Shown piece by piece: positions 17,742 to 27,417 of a DNA stretch of 64,000 nt (its first letter is position 1; each line of letters opens with the position of its first letter). The DNA comes from Undibacterium_A arcticum. GTDB taxonomy: Bacteria > Pseudomonadota > Gammaproteobacteria > Burkholderiales > Burkholderiaceae_D. Where the stretch lies: assembly GCF_042660705.1 (NCBI RefSeq), contig NZ_JBHSUQ010000001.1, one strand, 5' to 3'. The notes below the pieces were generated by a model. That model was not told where the DNA came from, did not search any database, and worked only from the letters and a program-made list of their open reading frames with translations. A program made the position numbers and the translations under genes.

Positions 17742-18419
17742 TCAGCGCAGTGTCCCTTGCGCGGTGGCCTGCTGCTGTGCGACAAAGATTTCGACGCGGC
17801 GATTCCTGGCGCGGTTGGCGTCGTTGTCGTTGGCGACCAATGGTTCGTGTTCGCCACGGCCAGCGACATTGAAGCGGCGCGCTGCGACACCGCGGCCGAC
17901 CAGATAATCACGCGTGTTGGCGGCGCGGTGGTAAGACAGTGGATTGTTGATCGCATCGGAGCCGGTACTGTCGGTGTGGCCGACGATGGTCACCACGGTA
18001 TCCGGATTCTCGTTCAGGCTGCTGGCGAAGCGATCGAGGACCGGGCGGAAGTTCGGCGTGATGTCAGCGCGGCTGGTATCGAACGAAATATCGCTCGGGA
18101 TTTCCAGCTTGAGCCGGTTATCCGCGGTCTGGCTGACCTGCACGCCGGTACCTTGGGTCGCCTGCTGCATGGCCTGCTTCTGCTTTTCCATCCGGCTCGA
18201 CCAGACGTTACCGGCGACCGCGCCGGCGATGCCGCCCAGCGCCGCACCGGTCGCCGCGCGCTCGCCGCCGCCACCACCGGTGACCGCGCCGAGCAGGGCG
18301 CCGGCCGCGGCACCGATGCCGGCGCCGGTCGCGGTGCCGCGCTGGGTCTCGGACATGTCGGCGCAACCGCTGATGGCGAGAATCGTGGCGACGCTTGAAG
18401 CAATGATTGCATTACGCAT
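17742..18419 (-). CDS. OmpA-family outer-membrane lipoprotein (YiaD/Pal-like)
   Basis: A 225-residue lipoprotein with signal peptide and lipobox ISGC (Cys19). A glycine-zipper region (about 28-72, repeats of GAGIGAAAGA type) comes next, followed by an OmpA-like peptidoglycan-binding domain (about 108-215). This carries the signature VTIVGHTDSTGSD and the closing NRRVEIFV. Such proteins tie the outer membrane to peptidoglycan. AAGGAGG lies 8 bp before the ATG. It converges on the cytochrome c gene across the terminator. Confidence 0.93.
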   Translation of the reverse strand: MRNAIIASSVATILAISGCADMSETQRGTATGAGIGAAAGALLGAVTGGGGGERAATGAALGGIAGAVAGNVWSSRMEKQKQAMQQATQGTGVQVSQTADNRLKLEIPSDISFDTSRADITPNFRPVLDRFASSLNENPDTVVTIVGHTDSTGSDAINNPLSYHRAANTRDYLVGRGVAARRFNVAGRGEHEPLVANDNDANRARNRRVEIFVAQQQATAQGTLR

Positions 18420-18679
18420 GGAAAACCTCCTTGTTATTCGATTGACGGGGATATCAGAATGATCACTTCTGACTCACTGAAGACAGTTTAGTTCTGGCAA
18501 TTCTTGCAAAACGCACATTATTTTTCAGAGCAAGATTCAATCTGTTGCGGACTGCGCAGTTGCCCGGCGCAGCATAACAAGTTTTTCAATCCCTTTTTGC
18601 CGCGGGTCCGGCTGGCCGGGCCAGTATGCCTGGACCGCCAGCGGCAACTGCCGTCCCTGCGGCCGCTCGGCGCGCCGAC

Positions 18680-18706
18680 AAAAAAGGGGCCAATGACTGG
18701 CCCCTA
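18680..18706 (-). terminator. Terminator of the M13 peptidase gene
   Basis: The complement reads AGGGGCCA-gtca-TGGCCCC followed by TTTTTT, about 100 bp past the peptidase stop. The rest of 18420-18807 shows no gene. Confidence 0.88.
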
Positions 18707-18807
18707 GTTTCAATTGACATCGATTCTGACATCGAGCGCGACAGCCAGCCGTGTCACTTCATCGCGAGCGCGCAGCAACTCGGTACCATCGCGGCCCCCA
18801 TCGCCGC

Positions 18808-20887
18808 TTACCAAATGATCACGCGCTGGTTCGGTGCGCGATACATCTTGTCGCCTTCCTTGACATCGAAGGCGCTGTAGAAGCCTGGCTGGTTGGCCAG
18901 CGTACCCATGGTGCGGAACTGGTCCGGCGAGTGCGGGTCGCTCTTGATGCCGACGATCACTTGCTGGTCGCGTGTCTTCGAGCGCCATACCTGCGCAAAG
19001 CCCATGTAGAAGCGCTGCTCGCCGGTCAAGCCATCGATCACAGGGGCATCCTTGCCGCCGAGCGACAATTTATAGGCCTTGTACGCGATCGCAAGACCGG
19101 AGTTGTCGGCAATATTCTCGCCCAGCGTCAGCGCACCGTTGACGTGGTAACCCGGCAGCGGGCTGAAGGCGTTGTATTGCTCGACCAGCATCTTGGTCCT
19201 GGCGGCGAAGTTCTTATGGTCGTCCTTGCTCCACCAGTCGCGCAGGTTGCCGTCGCCGTCGTACTGGGCACCCTGATCGTCGAAGCCGTGGCTGATCTCG
19301 TGACCGATCACCGCGCCGATCGCGCCGTAGTTGACGGCATCGTCCGCCTTGGCGTCGAAGAATGGCGGCTGCAGGATCGCGGCCGGGAACACGATCTCGT
19401 TCAGCTCCGGGTTGTAGTAAGCGTTCACGGTTTGCGGTGTCATGCCCCACTCGGCGCGATCGATCGGCTTGCCGAGCTTGTTGATCTCGTACTGATTGGC
19501 GAACTGGGTCGCGCGCATCATGTTGCCGACCAGGTCGCCCTTGACGATTTGCAGCGATGAATAATCACGCCATTTGTTCGGATATCCGATCTTCGGCGTG
19601 AACTTGGCCAGCTTGGTCTGCGCTTCCTGCTTGGTCTGCGGGCTCATCCAGTCGAGCGTGTCGATGCTCTGGCGATACGCGGCCAGCAGATTTTGCACCA
19701 GCGCTTCCATGCGCGCCTTGCGCTCTGCCGGGAAGTGCTTCTCGACATACAGCTTGCCAACCACTTCGCCGAGCGAGCCTTGCACCAGGCCGACGCCGCG
19801 CTTCCAGCGCGGGCGGTTCTCCGGCACGCCGCGCAGCGCGGTGCTGTAGAACGCGAAATTCTGGTCGACGAACGGTTTCGACAGCGCCGCCGCATACGCG
19901 CTGACCAGGTGCCATTCGAAATACGCTTTCCAGGTCGCCAGCGAGGTGTTTCAGTACCTTGTTGAAACCGGTGAAATAACTCGGCTGGCTGACGATCACG
20001 TAGTTGACCTTGCCGTCGATACCGCTGGCGCTCAGATAGGACTTCCAGTTGTAGCCGGGCGTGAGCGCATTGAGCTTGGCGAAATCGAGCTTGTTGTAGG
20101 TCTTGACCGGATCGCGGTTCTCGACCTTGGTCCATTGCACCTTGGCCAGTTCAGTCTCCAGCGCCACGATCTGCCTGGCATTGGCGGCGGCGTTCTGGTC
20201 GCCGGCCAGCGTCAGCATTTTTTCGACGTGGACCAGGTACTTGGCGCGCGCATCGGCCAGTTTGGCGTCATCCAGTTTCAGGTAGTAGTCGCGATCCGGC
20301 ATGCCGAGGCCGCTCTGGGCGAAATCGACCACGTACTTGGTCGAATCCCTGGCATCCTGATGCACGCCGAAATCATAGGGTGCGCCGACGCCGATCTGCT
20401 GCAGATGCGCGATCAGGGACGGCAGCTCTTTCTTGTCTTTCAGGGCGCGGATCTTGGCCAGCTCATGATCGAGCGGCGTCAGGCCGAGTTCGTCGACCGT
20501 CTTTTCATCCATGAAGCTGGCGTAGAAGTCGCCGATTTTCTGCGCTTCGGAGCTGGCCGCGTTGTTCGGGTTTTGCGCCGCCGCTTCGATGATTGCGCGC
20601 AACTGCGGCTGGGTATCGTCGGCCAGCTTGTAGAACGAACCCCATGACGACTTGTCAGCCGGAATCTCGGTCGCATCCAGCCATTTGCCGTTCAGGTAGC
20701 GGAAGAAATCGTCCTGCGGGCGCACCGACTGGTCGATGGTCTGCACGTCAATGCCGGAGGCGAGGGCCGAAGCCACGGTCGACGCCGCAATTGCAGTCTT
20801 GGGCATATCGGTTTTCAGCGGTTCTGCCGCGGTCGCGACGCCGGCGATGAGGCCGAGGGCGAGCGCACTAATCAGGTGACGATTCAC
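18808..20887 (-). CDS. pepO: M13-family (neprilysin/PepO-type) zinc metallopeptidase (frameshifted)
   Basis: Secreted oligopeptidase of about 693 residues. A signal peptide ends near ATAAEP, the M13 N-terminal lid domain starts at DDFFRYLNGKWL, and the C-terminal catalytic domain has the zinc helix HEISH and third-ligand motif GENIADNSG. The protein ends RAPNQRVIIW, typical of the family. The frame breaks near 19945: the upstream frame runs into VLKHLAGD, while the correct continuation TSLATWKAYFEWH is one base off within an A-run. Two missing A's or one extra A would explain it. The GTG start at 20887 has AAGGA 9 bp upstream and gives a proper signal peptide. From 20888 to 21129 no gene is seen. 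Confidence 0.87.
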
Positions 20888-21129
20888 AGAGGGATCCTTT
20901 TGAGTTTCTGTTGTGGACGGCAATGCGTGAGATGTGACTGATAAGTCACCGCGCGACTGTAGCATATCGTTGCCAAAAAACCATGGCGCAACGCAGCAAA
21001 ATGGCGCCCGAACGGATCCGCCATAGGATCGCCTGCCAGCACTTGCGGGCCAGCTTGCCCGGCCTTATGCTGCGTGGAGAGAGAGGGAGTATTGCTCAAA
21101 ACAAGGCGTCAGCCGCACGGATTTCAATG

Positions 21130-21191
21130 GGCAATAAAAATACTGTCTCCAGTATTTTTATTGCCGGATACTGCGTGGCGGCGGTATCCGG
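21130..21191. repeat. Two adjacent perfect hairpins downstream of a TonB-like lipoprotein gene
   Basis: GGCAATAAAAATACTG-tctc-CAGTATTTTTATTGCC is a perfect 16-bp stem (21130-21165). CCGGATAC...GTATCCGG (21164-21191) is an 8-bp stem that abuts it. They lie just past the stop of the minus-strand gene at 21204. The first has a T-rich 3' arm and could terminate transcription. Confidence 0.7.
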
Positions 21192-21203
21192 CGCAATGCA
21201 AGT

Positions 21204-21695
21204 TCACTCGTTGATTTGCGGCTGCGCCACGCTGCGCAACTGAAACCGTCCGTCATCATTAAACAGCCAAGTCTCGGAAATTTCTACCTTGCCGTGGTGC
21301 AGCAAATGGGAGCGTGGCTTGGGAAATGGCGCTGCGCTCTTCAGGCTGGCCAGCGCGGTCGATTCGGCGGCGCGGTCGTGGTTGCTGCGCACGACGTCGG
21401 TATGCACCAGCCGGCCGTCGGCATCGACGAAATATTTCAGCACGATCACCGAGCGCAGCAGCGCCTGAGGGCGGCCGGGATAGACCTTGTTCGCATTGCT
21501 ATCCGAGATATGCTTCGCCAGCTCGGCCTTGTACGACTCGAACCGGAAGGCACTGGAACTGGAATCCGCGCTGGCGGGGGGGCGCGCGCCACTGCTGGCG
21601 CCGGTGCTGGCGCGGCCGCTGTCGGCTGGCGTGCCGGCACAGCCGGCGAGCAGCGCGCCGGCTGTCATGATTGCGAGGGAAATCCGGGTTTTCAT
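21204..21695 (-). CDS. Lipoprotein with TonB/TolA-like C-terminal domain
   Basis: A 163-residue lipoprotein. Signal peptide with lipobox LAGC (Cys19), a Ser/Ala/Gly-rich linker to about residue 50, then a domain FESYKAELAKHIS...YPGRPQALLRSVIVLKYFVDADGRLVHTDVVRSN. The latter matches the TonB C-terminal pattern (energy-transducer type, V.V.F.vd.dG.v....v..S.). Here the protein is anchored by lipid rather than a membrane helix, so it is not a classical TonB. The weak ribosome site leaves the start slightly uncertain, but the lipobox fixes it well. Confidence 0.75.
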   Translation of the reverse strand: MKTRISLAIMTAGALLAGCAGTPADSGRASTGASSGARPPASADSSSSAFRFESYKAELAKHISDSNANKVYPGRPQALLRSVIVLKYFVDADGRLVHTDVVRSNHDRAAESTALASLKSAAPFPKPRSHLLHHGKVEISETWLFNDDGRFQLRSVAQPQINE

Positions 21696-21816
21696 CGTTG
21701 TCACCGTAAGGTTGGGCTGGCGGAATTGATGATCATAGGAGCGCGCACGCCGGGCGCCAATCGCCGTTACAAATTGTTGCTGCATGGCTACAAAAAATTG
21801 ACGAATCGTCATGCAA

Positions 21817-21994
21817 AGGAGCCTGCCGGACTTACGGCTCGGCGCCCCCGGAGAATCGGCTGCAAAATTACCTGAACGGTCCATATTTCACCGGCTTTTT
21901 GGTCAATAGCTCGCTATTGACGCTGCAAATCCGGCAAAATCTGTCCTCGTTCAGCTATTTTTTCGCTTCGATTCCGTAAGTCCGGCAGGCTCCT
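21817..21994. repeat. 21-bp perfect inverted repeat flanking 136 bp
   Basis: The 21-bp arm at 21817-21837 (starts AGGAGCCTGC, ends ACTTACGG) recurs inverted at 21974-21994. Between them lies another hairpin, GTCAATAGC-tc-GCTATTGAC (about 21902-21921). No gene is present. It could be a small mobile repeat or a structured transcript end past the YdcF-family gene. Confidence 0.65.
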
Positions 21995-22032
21995 CGGCAT
22001 CGCTCCCGGTCGATACGCGATCAATCGCGCCA

Positions 22033-22854
22033 TCATCGGTCCAGCGCCGATGCATCTGCCGCCCGCGCATCGACTGCACGGTATCGCAACCGGTACCACG
22101 CCATCCCCAGCCATTCATGCGCCGCATAGTGGCTGCGGCGCAAGCCTTCGCCCTGCGGCACAAAATCGACCGGCGTCAGCCGCTCGCGGCTGAAGAAAAT
22201 CGTCGGCGCCGCCACCACCTGCAGCCCGTAGTGTTCAAACACCGCCTGCGCCCGCGGCATATGCAGCGCGTCGGTCACCAGCAGGATACGGCGCACGCCA
22301 TCGGCCCGCAGCAGCCGCGCCGACAACTGCGCGTTCTGCGCCGTGTTGTCCGATTGCTGCTCGAGCCAGCGCACCGGTACCGCAAAATCGTCGCGCAACG
22401 CACGCGCCATCAGTGCCGCCTCCGATTCTGCGCCGCCCTCCTCCGGCGTGCCGCCCGACACCAACAGCGGCAGTCCGGTCGCACGTTGCAGCTGCGCCGC
22501 GTATTGCAGCCGCGCCAGGGTCCAGTAATTCGGGATGTCGCGGCCACCGTATTCGGGCGCCGCGCTGAGCCGGCCGCCGCTCAGCACCACGATCGCCTGC
22601 GCGCCGCTGTCACGCTGCGCGGCCAACGGCGCAGTCAGCGGTGCGCTCAGCCGTTCCAGCGGCGTCACCAGCAGGCGTGCACCGGCCTTGCTGCTGAGCA
22701 CGGCCAGCAGCGCCAATGCCGCCACGCACAGGCCGGGACCGAGCCGCGGCCAGCGTCGCCTGAGCGCCAGCCCGAGCAGGCCCAGCAGGATCAGGTTGAG
22801 CGGCGGCAGCAGCAGCGCACCGGCCACATTGTTGAACAGCCAGCCGAGGCTCAT
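22033..22854 (-). CDS. YdcF/ElyC-family (DUF218) membrane protein
   Basis: A 273-residue protein. Two N-terminal membrane helices (about 8-30 and 36-55) are followed by a DUF218 domain with AIVVLSGG, LLVSGGTP, the Glu-rich ESEAALMARAL, QSDNTAQNA and ILLVTDALHMPRA. The family includes ElyC and SanA, which act in envelope or peptidoglycan-precursor metabolism; the reaction is unknown. The start is the first Met before the hydrophobic stretch. It lies 37 bp past a remnant of a fadH gene. Confidence 0.88.
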   Translation of the reverse strand: MSLGWLFNNVAGALLLPPLNLILLGLLGLALRRRWPRLGPGLCVAALALLAVLSSKAGARLLVTPLERLSAPLTAPLAAQRDSGAQAIVVLSGGRLSAAPEYGGRDIPNYWTLARLQYAAQLQRATGLPLLVSGGTPEEGGAESEAALMARALRDDFAVPVRWLEQQSDNTAQNAQLSARLLRADGVRRILLVTDALHMPRAQAVFEHYGLQVVAAPTIFFSRERLTPVDFVPQGEGLRRSHYAAHEWLGMAWYRLRYRAVDARAADASALDR

Positions 22855-22891
22855 CGAGCGCTTCCCGCCAGCGTGTGCGGCAGGCGCGCGC

Positions 22892-23167
22892 TCACAACGC
22901 GGCCGGCATCAGCTCGGTCAGTGACTCCTGGCCGGCGCAGATCACCACATGGTCGACTTCCAGCAAGCGCGGCTGGCCGTTCACCGCGATGTGCAAACCC
23001 TGATCGTCGATCTGCTGGTATTCGACCCCGGCCAGCATCTCGACGCCCTTGCGCTGCAAGGTGGCGCGATGGACCCAGCCGGAGCTCTTGCCGAGGCCGG
23101 CGCCGATCTTGGTGCTCTTGCGCTGCTCGAGCGCGGCCATCCATTGCGGAAAGTGGGAATTGCTCAT
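22892..23167 (-). pseudogene. Remnant of 2,4-dienoyl-CoA reductase (fadH)
   Basis: A 91-residue open frame containing KKSGWVHR-like SSGWVHRATLQRKGVEML, YQQIDDQGLHI and VDHVVICAGQESLTEL. These are successive motifs from the C-terminal third of FadH-type dienoyl-CoA reductases. The flavin and iron-sulfur domains and the final NAD(P)-binding motif are missing, and nothing related is seen on either side. It cannot be a working enzyme and is best read as a deletion remnant. Confidence 0.75.
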
Positions 23168-23447
23168 GGGTGCAGGCTCTCGCGTTTTTTTCCAACTGCC
23201 ATCATAGGCGTTTTGCGCTGCGTCGGCAGACTGCGGCCGATGGTGAGAGGAAGCTCTCCAAACCGATAGTGTGTGGCAGCGCGCGGCGACAGACAAAATA
23301 GCGCCGCAAGCAGCAGAAACAGACGGCGCTGCCGGACACGACCTGACCATGATCATGCCCACGTCGTGTCCGGCCGCACGAGCCGATCGCGTGCGGCGCT
23401 GCTGCCACAGCTTGTCATCCGCCGGCGCATGCCTTACGCTAACAAGC

Positions 23448-24038
23448 ATGACCCGCCCCCTGCTCCTCGTCCTGCTGCTGTCTGCCATCGTGGCGCCGAC
23501 AGTGGCACGCGAAGCCATGGAGCGCGCCAGCGTGCGTTCCGAACCGATCACGGCGTCGGTCCGGCGCATCCATCGGGAGTCCGGCATCGTGTACGAGATC
23601 CAGACCAGCGGTTTTGTCCAAGCCACGCCGCAGCAGGTGTGGAAGGTGCTGACCGATTACGACCGGATGCATGAATTCGTGCCCAACCTGAAGCTGTCAC
23701 GGCTGCTGTCGCGCAACGGGGCCGAGGTGGTGGTGGAGGAACGCGGCAGCCTCGGCTTCCTGTTCCTGACCCAGGATGTGCGGCTGGTGGTGAAGGTGCT
23801 GGAGACGCCGTTCAGCGCGATTGACATCACGCTGGTCGAGGGCGATATGAAGCAATACAGTTCGCACTGGGACATCGCGCCGGCGACCCAGAACGGCGCC
23901 AGCGGTACCCGCATCGCTTATAGCGGCAGCATGATGCCGAATTTTTTCGTGCCGCCGTTCTTCGGCACCGTCTTGATCCGGCGCGATGTGAAAAATATGG
24001 TGGATGCGGTGATTGCGGAGATCGGCAAAAATTTGTAG
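23448..24038 (+). CDS. Secreted SRPBCC/START-like protein
   Basis: A 196-residue protein with a signal peptide (MTRPLLLVLLLSAIVAP, cleavage near VAREA). Its SRPBCC fold begins GFVQATPQQVWKVLTDYDRM and continues through FVPNLKLSRLL...ITLVEGDMKQYSSHWDI to a C-terminal helix. This cyclase/dehydrase group binds hydrophobic ligands and probably acts in the periplasm. The ATG at 23448 is chosen because it opens the signal peptide. The function is not known from context. Confidence 0.82.
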   Translation: MTRPLLLVLLLSAIVAPTVAREAMERASVRSEPITASVRRIHRESGIVYEIQTSGFVQATPQQVWKVLTDYDRMHEFVPNLKLSRLLSRNGAEVVVEERGSLGFLFLTQDVRLVVKVLETPFSAIDITLVEGDMKQYSSHWDIAPATQNGASGTRIAYSGSMMPNFFVPPFFGTVLIRRDVKNMVDAVIAEIGKNL

Positions 24039-24217
24039 TGGCGGCGCGGCTCTGGTGCACGGTCGCTACATATACTGGTCGACCATCAGGCCAGTTGCGC
24101 CAATGAATCGTTCACATTTGCCTGATACTCCATCAAATTGCGGTCACTCGGTCCGGTTTCTGCCCGGTCCGGCGCATCGTCGGTATGCGCCGATGCGCGA
24201 CCCGGGGCGAGTCAAAC

Positions 24218-24679
24218 TCAACTCACATGGGTGTCTTTTTCGCGCAACTCGGCAAACGCTTCCAGGCTGCCGAGTCGCACCACCACCGGGTTCCGGCTGC
24301 TGACTGAATTCAAAGGGCGCCATGCGAACAGCCATTCCTGCTCGCGCGCTTCGGCCGGGGTCTTGCTGAAAGTTGCACCCAGATGGCTGCGTTGGCGGTA
24401 GTCGATCGGGCCGTCGATGCCGGCCCAGTTCGGCAGGGCTTTCTGCACCGCGCGGTGCAGGCGCTCGCCGAATTCTTCGGTGTGGTGAATGATCAGGCAG
24501 CTGTCGACGCCGCCGAACCGGTCGAATAATTCCGGGTTCCAGGCCTGTGAAAAACTCAGGGTCAGGCAGTGCGTGGCCGGTTGCAGGCGGAATTCGCCTT
24601 GCGTCAGCGCCCGTTCCAGCGTCGCGCGTTGGTCGTAGCGATACAGCGTCGGTGGCCGTTGGTAATCTGTTGTAGGCAT
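24218..24679 (-). CDS. Conserved hypothetical protein
   Basis: A 153-residue soluble protein starting MPTTDYQRPPTLYRYDQRAT. It contains THCLTLSFSQAWNPELFDRFGG and CLIIHHTEEFGERLHRAV, with no signal peptide or membrane segment. The composition and clean frame look like a real gene. I do not recognise a family. A GC-rich hairpin (about 24172-24198) separates it from the convergent SRPBCC gene. Confidence 0.7.
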   Translation of the reverse strand: MPTTDYQRPPTLYRYDQRATLERALTQGEFRLQPATHCLTLSFSQAWNPELFDRFGGVDSCLIIHHTEEFGERLHRAVQKALPNWAGIDGPIDYRQRSHLGATFSKTPAEAREQEWLFAWRPLNSVSSRNPVVVRLGSLEAFAELREKDTHVS

Positions 24680-24756
24680 GATGAATGGTCCAGTAGATAC
24701 GCCATTATCGCACGCTGCCCGCGGCCGTCTGCGCGCCTGACGGGGTGTCGCAGCGG

Positions 24757-25227
24757 CTAGCGCAGGATGTACATGGTGCGCAGCAGATGAGTGTGGGTCG
24801 CGATGAAAATCTCGCGCAACAGGCACACATAGCTGCCGATCAGGGACAGCATGCTGAGCACGAAAAAGGCGGCGATGCTGCGCGAGAATTCGGCGTTCAG
24901 CGCGTCGCCGACGAACAGCGCCACGATCACCAGGCAAATCAATAGCGCGCAGGCGGTACTGAGCGTGATCGAGACATGGATCAGGTGCGCGCGCCGGTAC
25001 AGGATCCCGAGCTCGATCTTGTCCTCGGCATTGGGCGGCTGCTCGGCGCCTGCCGGCCGCTGTTCCGGCCGCGGCTCCAGCCGCTCTTCCAAGATACGCG
25101 AACGGTCGATGATGCGCGCCAGCCGGTTGGTCAGCACGATCAGATTGGTGCCGACGCCGCTCAGCAGAAATACCGGCGCGATCGCCAGCTGGATGATGTG
25201 TCCGATGTCGCCGAGTTGAATGTTCAT
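24757..25227 (-). CDS. DUF2721 membrane protein
   Basis: A 156-residue inner-membrane protein. N-terminal LGDIGHIIQLAIAPVFLLSGVG and NRLARIIDRSRILEE, then a polar loop rich in Pro/Glu, then two C-terminal membrane helices (about 80-103 and 112-134). This is the DUF2721 architecture; the function is unknown. The ATG is at 25225-25227, with a weak AGGAT upstream. It is followed directly by the minus-strand gene at 24218. Confidence 0.85.
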   Translation of the reverse strand: MNIQLGDIGHIIQLAIAPVFLLSGVGTNLIVLTNRLARIIDRSRILEERLEPRPEQRPAGAEQPPNAEDKIELGILYRRAHLIHVSITLSTACALLICLVIVALFVGDALNAEFSRSIAAFFVLSMLSLIGSYVCLLREIFIATHTHLLRTMYILR

Positions 25228-25272
25228 GCCGCGATTATCCTAGAAACGGCAGTTGGACAGGTGCGAGGTGAA

Positions 25273-25463
25273 GCAGGGGTTTCGGATGGTACGCCATCCG
25301 CCTGCGTAACGGTGTTCGCTTGCAAGCGAACACGCGCACTGCAAGTGTGCGTTTTTCCGGCTTTCTGGCTAGATGCGACGCCCGTAACCCTGCAGGGTGG
25401 GTGTTTGTCCTTGCAGGGACAACCTGTTGCGCAGGCGTGGGGCATGCCCCACGAAACCCCTGC
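25273..25463. repeat. Compound palindromic repeat, copy A
   Basis: Outer stem GCAGGGGTTTCG/CGAAACCCCTGC encloses several hairpins: GGATGG-tacg-CCATCC, GTGTTCGC-TTGCAA-GCGAACAC, an arm around CGCACTGCAAGTGTGCG, and GTGGGGC-AT-GCCCCAC. Inner strings GCCTGCG and CGCAGGC can also pair. The same plan with different arm sequences occurs at 51184-51283. There is no gene between 25228 and 25704. Confidence 0.75.
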
Positions 25464-25704
25464 GCCACCGCGGCAGACTGCATTCTGCAAGGAGAAGCAA
25501 CGACGCCAGAAGGCCGGAATGCCGGCCACCGGAAAAGCGTGCAATCGTGCCTGTAGCGCTCTCACCCAAACGGTACGCTGTTTAGCCATGAAAAACTCCA
25601 ATCAATTCATCAACTTATCGAAGCAAACAAGCGGTCAACTGCCGTTGCTAGGATTACAGTATTCGTGATTAGTATTCGTGATCAGGTCCGGCGAGCAGTC
25701 ATGC

Positions 25705-26664
25705 TCAATCGAAACGGCGCCGCAACCGGAACTGCTCGGTGGCGGCGACCAGCGCTTGCGCGGTGCCCGGTTCCAGCGCGGCGTGGCCGGCGTCGTCGAT
25801 GATCTGCAGTCTGGCTTGCGGCCAGGCTTGGTGCAGGCGCCAGGCGCTGGTCGGCGGGCAGATCACGTCGTAGCGACCCTGCACGATCACCGCCGGCAGA
25901 TGGCGGATGCGCGCGATGTTGCGGATCAGCTGGTCGTCCGGCACGAAGCCCTGGTTGCGCATGTAGTGCGCCTCCAGCCGCCCGAGGCCGAGGCTGACCG
26001 CGTCCGACTCGAAGGCCGCGACCGCTTCCGGTTGCGGCCGCAGGTACAGGCAGCTACCCTCGTAACGGCTCCAGCTCTTGGCCGCCGCGGTGGTGACCGC
26101 CGGGTCGTCGCAAAACAGGCGGCGGCAATAGGCTTGCAGCAGGTCGCCACGCTCGACCTCGGGGATCGCCGCTGCAAATTCGGCATGAATTTCCGGGAAA
26201 AAATTGGCGATGCCATTGACGAACCAGTCGACCTCGCCCGGCGTGCACAGGAAGATCCCGCGCAGCACGAAGCCGAGGCAGCGCTCGGGATGCGCTTCGC
26301 CGTAGGCCAGCGCCAGGGTCGAGCCCCACGAGCCGCCGAATACCAGCCATTGCTCGATGCCCAGCAGCCGCCGCAACTGCTCGATGTCGTCGATCAACAA
26401 TGGCGTCGTGTTGTGGCGCACCTCGCCCAGCGGGGTCGACTTGCCGGCGCCGCGCTGGTCGAACAGCACCACGCGGTAATGCACCGGATCGAAAAACTGG
26501 CGGTGCGTGGGCGACAAGCCGGCGCCCGGTCCGCCGTGCAGGAACAATACCGGCAGGCCGTCCGGATTGCCGCATTGCTCCCAGTACAGCGTGTGCAGTG
26601 CGTCGACGGCCAGCATGCCGTGCTCGTATGGCGCGAGCGGCGGGAAGAGTGATGGTGGGTTCAT
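25705..26664 (-). CDS. pip: Prolyl aminopeptidase (proline iminopeptidase)
   Basis: Cytosolic alpha/beta-hydrolase (S33) of 319 residues that removes N-terminal proline from peptides. Visible are the oxyanion motif LFLHGGPGAG, DQRGAGKS, the nucleophile elbow FGGSWGSTLAL, the late Asp in VQGRYDVICP and His in DDAGHAALEP. Length and motifs match the family closely. The ATG at 26664 is preferred over an in-frame TTG nine bases earlier. It is flanked by a palindromic repeat on its 3' side. Confidence 0.94.
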   Translation of the reverse strand: MNPPSLFPPLAPYEHGMLAVDALHTLYWEQCGNPDGLPVLFLHGGPGAGLSPTHRQFFDPVHYRVVLFDQRGAGKSTPLGEVRHNTTPLLIDDIEQLRRLLGIEQWLVFGGSWGSTLALAYGEAHPERCLGFVLRGIFLCTPGEVDWFVNGIANFFPEIHAEFAAAIPEVERGDLLQAYCRRLFCDDPAVTTAAAKSWSRYEGSCLYLRPQPEAVAAFESDAVSLGLGRLEAHYMRNQGFVPDDQLIRNIARIRHLPAVIVQGRYDVICPPTSAWRLHQAWPQARLQIIDDAGHAALEPGTAQALVAATEQFRLRRRFD

Positions 26665-26873
26665 GGGTGTCAAATCGGTTGCGGGTTGGTCGGGGTCAAC
26701 AGCGACGCGCTAAGCCGTCAGCGCGGCAGCATCGCCGGCTATCGATCGCTAGCGCGAAACCGGTGATTTTATCCGCTTCAATGGTCCGGACGCGAGTGTG
26801 CGGCGGCGCGCGGCATCATCGCCAATTGTCGAACTGCAGGTGGGTGCGCAACCACAATGGCGGCGGCGCTCGA

Positions 26874-27143
26874 TCAGGCCGGTTGCGGGTGCTTGGTCAG
26901 CGTTGAATAGTCCTGATAACTTTCGATCAGGATAATGTTGATGTTGCAGTAATCGTCGTAGTACGAGAACAGCTTGCTCTCGACCACGCCGAACACGCCG
27001 GCGCGCGTCATGAATACATGGTCGCCGAGATTCGGGACCGCCAGGAATTCGCCGTTCAGGCTCGATATTTCGAGCGATTCTAGCTCGATGAAAGGTCGTG
27101 ACTTGTCCTTGGTCTGATACTGGTATTGGATGATGAATCGCAT
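26874..27143 (-). CDS. Small hypothetical protein
   Basis: An 89-residue soluble protein, MRFIIQYQYQTKDKSRPFIELE at the N-terminus, with a beta-rich pattern and YYDDYCNINIILIES near the end. There is no signal peptide or membrane span. It uses more AT-rich codons than its neighbours. I do not recognise it; it looks like a single small beta-barrel or ferredoxin-like domain. The start fits the first Met of the well-conserved-looking region. Confidence 0.6.
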   Translation of the reverse strand: MRFIIQYQYQTKDKSRPFIELESLEISSLNGEFLAVPNLGDHVFMTRAGVFGVVESKLFSYYDDYCNINIILIESYQDYSTLTKHPQPA

Positions 27144-27417
27144 GGTGGCGCCTGCTACCTTGGTCGCCGCCCGGGCCGGGAGCCCGGAACCAGCGATGTG
27201 CTTACAATCCCCAGTATAGTCGTTGAGCACGGATCTTTCAGTTAGTAAATTTTCACAAACCTCGCCACCTGTGGCGGCAGTTGCCAGGAGTGAGTACCTC
27301 CTGACGCGATGGCGCCCCCAGCGGGCGCGGTCTGTCCGTGCTGCCGGGGAGCCGGGCGATGGCGCTGCAAATGACCGGCCAGCCGGCTATTATCGGCACC
27401 ATTGGCACCATTGGCGA

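Noticed and set aside
25678..26652. A 324-residue plus-strand open frame
   Set aside because: It is antisense to prolyl aminopeptidase and has no family features.
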